DNA of 64,000 bases from Rhizopus sp. PT2906. Taxonomy: Eukaryota > Mucoromycota > Mucoromycetes > Mucorales > Rhizopodaceae. Positions 23,993 through 32,424 of this stretch are shown here, in pieces. The stretch is from NCBI GenBank assembly GCA_025529335.1, contig JAMYHX010000040.1:1-64000 (forward strand). The letters are read 5' to 3'. Under the pieces are notes generated by a model that saw nothing but the letters and a program-made list of their open reading frames with translations, was not told the DNA's origin and searched no databases. Numbering within the stretch: position 1 is the stretch's first letter; each line of letters starts with the position of its first letter. A program made the translations under genes and the position numbers.

Positions 23993-24418
23993 TGATTAGA
24001 TTATGTTTAAAAGAAAAGAAGGGAGTAAAGATGAAGGTTAATTTATAGAATTATCGGTTATACTCCGCATAGATGTTTATGCTGCTGATCACTTTTTCTC
24101 TAGTACTTTTCAAAAAAGAGAGATTATATATAAACCCACTTTTATCTCAATCCTATTGGATGATGTGAACAAGCCTAATGCTTTTGGGAGAGATACTTGC
24201 TATTTCTTTATGGATGCTATTGATCTATTTTTTTTTTTTTGTTCCTTAATAAATAAAGAAGAATTTGGGTGTTATTTTTACAATTTCATTGTTCTTATCG
24301 CAGTTTCAATTAGCCTTGGTCAAAAGTTGTTCTGTTCATGCCTAAATTAAGCAATGTTTTTTATTTATGTTTATTATTATAAGAAGATAATCATATCTTT
24401 ATTTTCTCCTCAACTATC

Positions 24419-25370
24419 ATGGTTGTATTCGAACGTACGCCACGTATTGAAACAAAATATGAAGATGACAATCGATTTCATAGAAAGTTTTGTGGGTTTA
24501 TGTCACTTCGAGGAGGTTGTGGAATAGCATGCGCCATATGGATTGTAAGGATTTACTGTCCTTATTCATCTTTCTAACAAGTTTGTCATTTAGGGATTAA
24601 ACACATATATTGCAACAACGGCATTCTTGGGATTTACACGTAATCAAAAAAAAAAAAATAAAGTCGCTCCTGTACCTTTGCTTATTCTATATGTCTAGCT
24701 ATATTTTCTTATTTGGATAAAACAGCATTAATCATTATGGCATCTATTTCAATATTTTTTGGTCTGGTCGCCTTATTTATACTCTATGGATTATTTGTGG
24801 TAAGAAGATTATTATCTAGGGCTCATCTCAGTCTCTCATGCGATTATTTAGGATCGACCAGGTCATCTTCAACTTGGCTTTCTTCTCCTCGTTCTAACGG
24901 TACCTGTCTTTCTAGCAGATGTCTTTGCCAATATCATCCTATTCGGTGTTCAGAAATCTTCATATATGAATTGGTGCGTAGGACAGTCGAGAGGACATGT
25001 AGATGAAACGATCACGGTTGTCTTTGTCAATGGATCACAGATACAACTTGACTATCAACCAACAAGCAATAATGATGATTTATTCAACTGTCATAAACTC
25101 TGGGAAGATGAAATCAAATTTGCTCTTACTATACTGATCGTCATCTCCATATGTTATGTAAGTTTATAGATATCTTTTGTAGCATATATGATGAACCCAT
25201 TTTTATAAAAAAAGGTCTATTGGTCAGCGTGTATATTCTACTATTTCGACAAACTCCGTGGTATCATGGCATTTAATGGTATCATGCCTACTGCTTTCAT
25301 GAATTATTATCCTCGATTCATTCCAAACCCATTTTTCAGAACGATGCCACCTCCTTCGGGTAATGTTTAA
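24419..25370 (+). CDS. Four-span membrane protein, function unknown
   Basis: Five exons (24419-24544, 24594-24639, 24699-24799, 24852-25157, 25215-25370) join in frame to 244 residues. The splice sites are canonical GT-AG, with introns of 49-59 nt. Four hydrophobic segments are visible: GGCGIACAIWIGLNTYIATT, ALIIMASISIFFGLVALFIL, LGFLLLVLTVPVFLADVFAN and FALTILIVISICYVYWSACI. Between spans 3 and 4 lies a polar loop with MNWCVGQSRGHVDET. The C-terminus is Pro/Phe-rich. I do not recognise the family. The topology resembles small endomembrane proteins such as the Kei1 or tetraspan type, but this is only a shape comparison. The stop lies 41 bp from the stop of the convergent Tim10 gene. Confidence 0.75.
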
Positions 25371-25411
25371 AATAAAGCATGTTTTTAATGATAAAAAAAA
25401 TCTATATGGTA

Positions 25412-25752
25412 CTATTGAAAGCTGTCATTTTGAGGATCGTTTCCAGGTGCTAAATGTCTTAATTTTTCGCCAAGTAATGTTTGTATTGACATGTATTTTC
25501 CAACACAACGATCTATGCATTTCTGTTCACCTTTATTCAGATCGGGTTCATGGTATTTTGTGGGAATACATTTATCATGACATGCCTGTGTGATTCTATA
25601 TATATATATATATAACATGTCAATAAAGGGCTATTTATATGTATATAGTCTTGCCTTTGAAACATTCCCATGAATACTTCAATTTGTTGTTCAGCCTCAA
25701 TCAAGTGTTGAGGATCTACATAATTCTGAGAGAAGCTACCACTCCAACTCAT
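25412..25752 (-). CDS. TIM10: Mitochondrial small Tim chaperone Tim10
   Basis: Tim10 forms a hexamer with Tim9 in the intermembrane space and guides hydrophobic precursors to the TIM22 and SAM complexes. Two exons (25655-25752 and 25412-25595) give 93 residues. The twin CX3C motif is present (CHDKC and CIDRC), and the spacer between them (IPTKYHEPDLNKGEQK) is of Tim10 rather than Tim9 type. The intron starts with GCAAGA, not GT. Splicing there yields MFQRITQACHDKC, which aligns residue for residue with yeast Tim10 MFNKLVNNCYKKC. The intron ends in a (TA)n microsatellite just before the AG. Confidence 0.92.
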
Positions 25753-25881
25753 AATGTATAAATATAAAAAGTGCAAAAAAAAAAAAAAAAAACAGGGGGC
25801 TGTGACTTTAATCTTCGGTGTTTATTTGTTCATCCTGTTTTTACGCATAAACACTCTAATATTTAAAAAATACACATAATA

Positions 25882-26706
25882 TTATGCAATATAGGGTATG
25901 CTGTCATCCTCCAATAATGTATCAAAATGCTTTTGTGTTCTCTCTTCTTCTATTTTTATATTTTCAGTATCTGATGACGATAGATCATCATCCACTTGTT
26001 CTATATTTTCTGATAGTATTGCCTCTATAGCACTTGCACTACTCCTTCGTCGCTTCTTGCCTTTAGATCCACTTTTTGATATACTCAAGATGCGTTCATA
26101 ACAAGGATGTTGTTCAACTAAATTGGCATAATACTGTTGAAGAATGGGCCCAGTTGAGCAAAGACGCCAATCAATGAGTCTTAGAAACTCCAATTCGAGC
26201 GCATTGATCTCTTGTGTGGATATGCCACCCACTTTAGCATAATGTGAATTCGTACAATAAGAATCACATAGTGCCTTGGATGATACTGTTACCGCCGTGA
26301 TCAAGAATCGATGGACGGTGAGTGAGGAGACAGTAAAGTGCGGGTGAAGCTCACAAACACGGTCGATGTAGATCAAAAGTATCAGTAAACACGATTTTTC
26401 TACAGAGGTGTATTTGACTATGCGCCGTAAGTAATCGCTTAAAGATATATTGGGTGGAGTGCGTGAATGAAAGCGAGTGAGGTTGCTAGGTGTTAGAGGT
26501 ATCAGGTCGTTATGGGTGATGAGTCTGCTTAGCATGTCAGCTATACATTATAGTGGACAGTGTAAGTGTTGTAATGAATCACTGTGTAGTAGTAGTATTT
26601 TACCAATCATGTGTGTCAAATAATTAATGTCAACCGCATAATAATATTCGGGGACTTGAATTACGTTGGAAACTTTATTGCTTGTGGTTGCTATAGATTC
26701 ATCCAT
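25882..26706 (-). CDS. Pho80-like cyclin (PCL family)
   Basis: This cyclin partner would bind a Pho85/Cdk5-type kinase. The first exon begins at 26706 (MDESIATTSNK) and ends at MIG near 26604; the second runs from about 26540 to 25882. The joint reads HMIADMLSRLITHND. The cyclin box holds SVEKSCLLILLIYIDRVCEL, VHRFLITAVTVSSKALCDSY and the typical VGGISTQEINALELEFLRLI. The C-terminal tail is acidic and serine-rich and may hold phosphorylation sites. In yeast, such cyclins couple phosphate or glycogen status to transcription. The exact substrate here is unknown. Confidence 0.88.
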
Positions 26707-26824
26707 GTCATTAAATGAATAGAAAAAAAAACAAAAAAACAAAGGGTCAAGCGTAAAAAAAAACAACAACCCCGTCTCTCTGTTAGAAACTGCCTGATTT
26801 GGTACATTGTGACCTCTTTTATTT

Positions 26825-27865
26825 CTAATATTTGAGTAATGGCATCAGATAGGTTGGTTCTTTACTACCATTTTGTCTACAAAGATCTCTTATGTATGTC
26901 TTTAATGCATCATCATTATCGAATTGTTTCAGCTCTTGTCCGTGAACACCACCCAAGATCATGACAACGTCAAGTCCGGCCTCCGTCGCACCTCGAACAT
27001 CAGTTGCTACGTTATCGCCCACACAAATGATCTTATTGCTTGATGACTCATTTTCCAATGTTGAACGATGAGCGATGAGGTAATCATAAATACTTGGGAA
27101 TGGTTTACCAAAATACAACACTTCCCCACCCATCTGTTCATACATCTTGCCAATATATCCAGGACATATCAATAATTTAGTGCTTCCATCTTGGTTCACT
27201 CCATTAGGCGCAAATACATCAGGATTGGCACAGATGATGGGAATGCCACGTTCCAGGCATGTATCGAGCAGTGGCTGATAATCTGTTCGTACCGCCTTTT
27301 CATCAAATGGATCAACAGGATTCGTATCGGGAAAGAGTCCACGGATAGATCCGAGCAAGACAAAGTCAATCGATTCGTAACTGTGAACTCGTTCGATCGT
27401 AGGGGCCAGATGGAGATACAGTGGTTCCTGCCAGTCTGGGTCGCCCGCCAAGAAGAATCGACCGGTCTTCAAGTATCGATCGGCAAATTCTTTTGGTTCC
27501 ATACGTCTCTGTTCTCCCTCTTTGACCACTGTGGCATGACAGGACGCTCCTTGTTGGCCTCTTACCTTGTATGCGGTAATATCTTCCAAAAACAGTTTTG
27601 TCAAGGTGCCACTAGACAAAATACCCTCATACAACGTGCCTTCAATTCCAAATTTCGATGCCATGCTCGTCTCCAATTTGTCTTGTAGTCTTGTTGAGTT
27701 TGACAGTAGGACCACACGCTCGTTATTATCCTTGAGCTGCTTTAGAGCAGAAGTTGCAAATGGGTAAGCTTGAATGCCGTCATGAATGACACCATAAATA
27801 TCACAAGCTATTGTGTCATATTTGTTTTCTTTCAGGATCTCTTGAAAACTCTGAACAATTTTCAT
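26825..27865 (-). CDS. HAD-superfamily class IIA hydrolase
   Basis: This 346-residue protein is a soluble phosphatase-like enzyme of the haloacid dehalogenase superfamily. Motif I is CDIYGVIHDG (Asp22 nucleophile). The usual second Asp is a Tyr, as in the DxW/YGVxHDG subgroup of HAD-IIA. Motif II is VVLLSNSTR, motif III the lysine in FGKPFPSIYDY, and motif IV GDNVATDVRGA. The cap between motifs II and III is of the C2 type. The substrate cannot be deduced. The gene is intronless. Confidence 0.85.
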   Translation of the reverse strand: MKIVQSFQEILKENKYDTIACDIYGVIHDGIQAYPFATSALKQLKDNNERVVLLSNSTRLQDKLETSMASKFGIEGTLYEGILSSGTLTKLFLEDITAYKVRGQQGASCHATVVKEGEQRRMEPKEFADRYLKTGRFFLAGDPDWQEPLYLHLAPTIERVHSYESIDFVLLGSIRGLFPDTNPVDPFDEKAVRTDYQPLLDTCLERGIPIICANPDVFAPNGVNQDGSTKLLICPGYIGKMYEQMGGEVLYFGKPFPSIYDYLIAHRSTLENESSSNKIICVGDNVATDVRGATEAGLDVVMILGGVHGQELKQFDNDDALKTYIRDLCRQNGSKEPTYLMPLLKY

Positions 27866-27957
27866 TATAGAAAAAAAACCAAGTCATCCTTTCGACATGA
27901 AAGAAAGGAAAGGTTCTATTTTACTGTCTGAAGACAATTGAGTTTGAATTTATGAGT

Positions 27958-29148
27958 TTATTGAACAGTGCAACAACAGAATGACTTGTTACTTTTTTTC
28001 TTTTCTAAACAATCTTTCAGCAATTATATAAAAAAAAAGGCTTTCTATAGAGTTTACCATGTGTATTCCTATCATGAGTCATCCTATTGGCATCCGCAGA
28101 TGTGGAGGTTTCATTGACTGGACTAGTACGATCAACTGAAGCACGGTTAAACGTCTTTTGAGGTAGTTCCTCATTATAGGCAATTCGTTGTTGTTGTTGT
28201 TCGCTTGATGGTCCTGTAATTGAAGTAGGCTGTTCCACTCCATTAACAGTGATACGCTGATGACCATCTCCGTAATCCTCAATCACTTTAACACCCTATC
28301 AATAAAGGTGAATAATCCTTTCTTTTGATTAAACATGTTTCTTTACATCTTTATCCTGAATCGTGGTCACCGTATGCTTTTTTCCATTAATGATTGTTGT
28401 TTTTGTAGACACACTCTTGGCTCCTGATGCCAAAGGTGAATCAAATAGACTTGATCGTTGAGAAAATCCCACAAACTCGTCGAGTGGGCTATTATCAAAG
28501 AGAGGGTCTCTTCTATTCACACTTAAAAATGGATCGTCTATTTAATATCATTAGTATTTTTTTTTATTATATATGATTGATATAATTACCAAAGAATAGC
28601 TTGAAAGGATCTTGTCCACCAAAGAACTGTCTGAAAATATCCTCAGGTGATTGAAACTAGTATATATAAGAGTCGTGTTCATCAAAAGAGTCCATTGTTT
28701 GGGCTTACCTGGAAAGTAGAAAATAGAGGAGACGTTCTATAGTAATAAGAGTTATCATGAGTTGTATAAGGTATATTGTCATCTGCTTGGACAAAGCTAT
28801 CTCTATCATCATAAATCCTTCGTTTTTCAGCTATAAAAATAGAATGTTATTTTTTTAAATGCTACACACAATAAGTATATATACTTTACGATCTGACAGA
28901 ATTTGATATGCTTCACTGTGTCGAGAGGATTAGATTCAATTATTTTACAAGTCTTTATATACCTTATCGCTTTAAACTATACAACATGTTAATAAAAGCC
29001 GTATACTCTTGTCTTCACTTGCCTTCTCAGCTGCTCCTGGTTCGCGGTTTTTGTCTGGATGATATTTTAATGCCAATTTCCTATAAGCCTTTTTGATATC
29101 TTCTTCTGAGCAATTAGAATCAAGCTCTAGTATTTTGTAATAATCCAT
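27958..29148 (-). CDS. DNAJB-type J-domain co-chaperone, eight exons with a microexon
   Basis: This protein stimulates Hsp70 ATPase through its N-terminal J domain (YYKILELDSNCSEEDIKKAY, HPD in KYHPDKN). The exons are 29023-29148, 28963-28976, 28890-28915, 28709-28830, 28590-28656, 28347-28537, 28058-28295 and 27958-28004, totalling 276 residues. Exon 2 is only 14 nt and encodes FKAIS, giving AAEKFKAISEAYQILSDPEK, the conserved helix of J domains. The first intron starts with GCAAGT (GC-AG). After the J domain come a G/F-like stretch (FRQFFGGQDPF) and a DNAJB6/B2-like region. Splicing of the last intron gives a tail with KKKSNKSFCCCTVQ, ending in a CaaX-like box. Keeping it gives an alternative stop at 28017 (KPFFLYNC). 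Confidence 0.85.
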
Positions 29149-29312
29149 TTGGTAAAAGAGAAAGAGAGAGAATATATGTGGAAAAAGAAAGAAATTAACA
29201 ATTTTCCAGAAAAAAAAAAAAAAGGGCCCAAAAGAGAGGGGAAATAAGAAGATGCATAAATGTGACTTTTTGTTGCTTTGACCAAACAAAGCTCCCTTCT
29301 CACTTTATTTTC

Positions 29313-30219
29313 ATGTCAAACAAGCAGACATTTATTGATCTTGACGAAACGGACAGTTTATTACTCAAAAAGGCTATTCCTAGACAAATCGTGAGCGACT
29401 TTGTTTTTTTTTTTAAATGTATTCATTAAAAGGATTAATTTTGCAAGATCTTTTGTGTTGATGTCTCCAAAGAAATGAATTCACCTCTAAGTGCTTCTAT
29501 AGACGGAGGCTTAAACAATACTAACTTAAAGACCAGGTAAATATGAAAAGGAAAAAGATATGGGAATAGGGTTGGGTTATACTCTTATTTAGTACGAGAC
29601 TAGAGACTATCATACGTTTTATAAAGAGATATATTCTAATGAATAAGCTTATTGGCAACAAAAATGATAAATACGCGTTTATGCTATTAAAGGAAAAAAG
29701 TGAATGGGTAAAAAAAAAAAGGACCATTTTGTTTTCTATTTGGAGTTGACAAAAACTTAGTGGAAACCTTTTACTTTGGATGAACAAGAAGCCTGCACAT
29801 ATGCTGATATGCTAGATGAGCAAATTGACAGTACATCCTATGATAGCTTCCAATTAGAGTCATTGTTTAAGGATATCTCTGTAAATGCAAATCTAGACGA
29901 CAAGTCTACTTTTACTCAGGCAATAGTAATCTACAGTAGAACTAGAGTGATTCCCGAAAGGAGTTTAAATGATGAATGGTGTGTTGAGGTACGCCATTCA
30001 TCCAATTTTACATTAGATGTAATCTATTTGCATGATTTGGACGATCAGGCTCAGCTGGTTTATGATGCCTGGAATGATCTTGATAGTGATCAAGTGCCTG
30101 GTTGGTATTATGAAGTGGTCAAGGTGTTAGGACAAGATAATGTGTCCAAGGCATTATGTCAATTATTAGCACACCCATTACAAAGAGGAAAACAAGAGGG
30201 GATTGTGAATGTGATTTAG
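29313..30219 (+). CDS. BABAM1/MERIT40-like protein (BRISC/BRCA1-A complex subunit)
   Basis: In animals and plants this VWA-like scaffold joins the BRCC36 deubiquitinase complexes (BRISC, BRCA1-A), which trim K63-linked ubiquitin. At least four exons are readable. The first starts at 29313 (MSNKQTFIDLDET), and the last is about 29761-30219. The second exon gives IIFCVDVSKEMNSPL, the VWA-like beta strand with a DxSxE pattern. The third gives TRLETIIRFIKRYILMNKL and KYAFMLLKEKSEW, and the fourth WKPFTLDEQEA. The order and spacing match MERIT40. The C-terminal half holds a second VWA-like strand (TQAIVIYSRTRVIP). The gene ends 5 bp from the stop of the convergent coiled-coil gene. Confidence 0.8.
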
Positions 30220-30224
30220 GTTTA

Positions 30225-31250
30225 TTATAAATAAATCTGTGCTCTTTTCAGTTGATTGATCTCCTCCCTATATCTCAGTATTTCTTTATATCGTTCATCT
30301 GATTCATGACGGGATTCTTCAAGGTATGCCTTTAGGAGTTCACTATATTCCTTTGATCGCTCAAATGCAGTCAACAGCTCTTTGTTCTGAGCGGTTAGTT
30401 CAGCCAATTTCTCTTGGTAGAGTAATATATCTTTTTTCATTTTTTGTGACATATCGTCTGATATAATATCATTGCTGTTACGTGTTGAAGACGAAAGAGA
30501 GGCAGTTAAGACGGGTATTCTACTTTTAGTCTTGACGGATGCTATATTTTTGCTATTGTTCGCTTCCAATTCATTCAACCTTTGTTCAAGCGAATTGTTT
30601 TCTTGTCTTAATGTGCCCATTGTCTGTTCAAACGAAGCATTCTCTTGCTTTAATCTATCAATTGTCTTTTGAAGCCTTTCCTTTTCTATAATCCTTTCTG
30701 CTAATAATTCCTTTAGCTTTTCATCTTGTTTATTCAATCTGTCTTGAGCTTGATCTACTCTCTGATGACATTCTTCGAGTTCCTTATCCTTTTCAGTCAA
30801 TCTTTCTTGTGCATTTTTAAGCTCCTTCTCCACTGCGACCAGAGCAGATTCTAATTGGGTTATTTCTTTTGATTTAGTATTGATATCACATTCTAGCTGT
30901 TGGTTTATCTCTTTCAACTCTTCATTGTCTTTCTTGAGACCATCCAACTTTATCTTCCAAGACGCATGTTCTAATTCATGCTTTTTTGTATGCTCTTCCA
31001 CTTTTTGTAACTGAGTCACTCTGTCTTGGAGCGATATCAATTGTTCATGCGCTTCTTTTAGTCTTGTCTTGTAATCCATTGCTTCTGTTTGATATTTACT
31101 ACACTCTAACTGTAGTTGTTGTATTTGCCTATCTTCTTCTTTAGGACTCTTGCTCTTGAGTAGTTTCTGTACTGCAAGCAAGTCTTGCAAGTTTCGTTTC
31201 ATCTTGGCATCCAATAATTCAAATGAAGTCTTTTCAGTTGATTTTTGCAT
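30225..31250 (-). CDS. Coiled-coil protein, function unknown
   Basis: This intronless gene encodes 341 residues, nearly all predicted coiled coil, with continuous heptads of Leu/Ile from about residue 50 to 240. A break follows with SRIPVLTASLSSSTRNS, then another coil to the end. Enrichment in Lys, Glu and Gln is typical of cytoskeletal or centrosomal adaptors, but no specific family motif was seen. The last codons nearly abut the BABAM1-like gene. Confidence 0.75.
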   Translation of the reverse strand: MQKSTEKTSFELLDAKMKRNLQDLLAVQKLLKSKSPKEEDRQIQQLQLECSKYQTEAMDYKTRLKEAHEQLISLQDRVTQLQKVEEHTKKHELEHASWKIKLDGLKKDNEELKEINQQLECDINTKSKEITQLESALVAVEKELKNAQERLTEKDKELEECHQRVDQAQDRLNKQDEKLKELLAERIIEKERLQKTIDRLKQENASFEQTMGTLRQENNSLEQRLNELEANNSKNIASVKTKSRIPVLTASLSSSTRNSNDIISDDMSQKMKKDILLYQEKLAELTAQNKELLTAFERSKEYSELLKAYLEESRHESDERYKEILRYREEINQLKRAQIYL

Positions 31251-31380
31251 TGCTTGAGATTGTATAAAAGCATTTCAAGAAAAAAAGAAAAAAATAATAA
31301 TAATCATAAAAAATTGGTTTAAATAAAAACTTGAAATTCAGACCATTCTCTCGCTTTTTTCTCTCTCTTTTATACTTCAA

Positions 31381-32128
31381 ATGTCACAACAACAAGTCAA
31401 TATTACTGATCTCGATCTTTCTTCTCTTCAACAAGTCAAGACTCAATTAGAAGAGGTAAGAAAAAAAAAAGAGAGAGAAATGGTCGTGTCAATGATGTAA
31501 CTAACCCGTGTTTTTTCATTAGGAATTGAATCATCTAACTCAATCATATAGCAAATTAAAGACAGTCCAGGGACGATTTGCAGATTGTGCAGATAGCGTC
31601 AATAGTTTAAAAACTGAAAAGAGTGAAGGTAACATATAAAAAGAAAACAACAACAACAGCAATATGTTTAATCATATTCGTTATAGATAAAACTATTCTA
31701 GTTCCTCTCACATCATCTATATCCTTTTATTATATATATATTCATATTATTCTTTATTATACATATATCCTTAACTACAACATACCTCTATGTACCAGGT
31801 AAACTAAGCGACGTCAACAAGGTGATTGTGGATGTAGGCACAGGCTATTTTATTGAAAAGGTAAAAACTATGATTACATAATACGCGTATTAACATCATA
31901 TATATGTATAGTCTGTCAGTGATGCAACTACTTTCTATAAGGATAAAGTAGATTTTGTAAAGAATAATCTTGGTACACTTGAAAAGACGATCACTGACAA
32001 GCAAAGTACATTAAGAGGTAATTTACTACAAGTAATAGTAATAATAATTATCTAATATTTAACCGCAATCAGCCATTGTCAATGTTATGCAAGAAAAGAT
32101 CCAAGAACAAGCTCAACAAAAGAAATAA
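31381..32128 (+). CDS. GIM5: Prefoldin subunit 5 (Gim5 type), with an AT-AC intron
   Basis: Prefoldin is the cytosolic hexamer that hands nascent actin and tubulin to the CCT chaperonin; subunit 5 is an alpha-type subunit. Six exons (31381-31455, 31523-31628, 31687-31718, 31786-31860, 31912-32017, 32073-32128) give 149 residues, the usual length. The conserved hairpin reads ILVPLTSSLYVPGKL, then VIVDVGTGYFIEK, flanked by two coiled-coil arms. The intron between TSS and LYVPG has no GT or AG that keeps the frame. It starts ATATCCTTT, has CCTTAAC about 11 nt before the end, and ends in AC, the pattern of a U12-type AT-AC intron. The other four introns are GT-AG. Confidence 0.95.
31719..31785 (+). 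other. Probable U12-type AT-AC intron in prefoldin 5
   Basis: This 67-nt intron (phase 0) starts with ATATCCTTTT, which fits the U12 donor consensus exactly. TATCCTTAACT at 31766-31776 matches the U12 branch site, with the branch adenosine about 11 nt from the end. The last bases are CATAC. Removal is required by the invariant prefoldin-5 motif across the joint. Confidence 0.9.
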
Positions 32129-32424
32129 ATAAAAAATTAGATCTTGTCTTTTGTTGTCATCAAACTGAAAAGGAGGAGTCCCTTTTTTTTTTAAAAAAAA
32201 AAGTGTCAAGGGCTAAGCATTCTACGGGAATCATCCATGTACAAAAAGAGCAGGTAGGAATATGAAAAAGTAACAAAAAAGGGACCATCTTTGTTTGAAA
32301 TCAGGGGCATACTTATTTCTCGTCTTTCCATTTTTTTTTTTCTTTTCTTTTTTTTTTTTTTTTTTTTTCTTATTGCATAAAACATATTTCACAGTATAGT
32401 AAATCTTCGTCTATTCTATTCCAA
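32129..32424. other. Intergenic: formin promoter region with long poly-T
   Basis: The region upstream of the formin ATG has an A/T palindrome at about 32180-32202 and a long T-rich tract at 32332-32370 that includes over 20 consecutive T. Poly(dT) tracts of this kind exclude nucleosomes in fungal promoters. No gene is supported. Confidence 0.5.
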
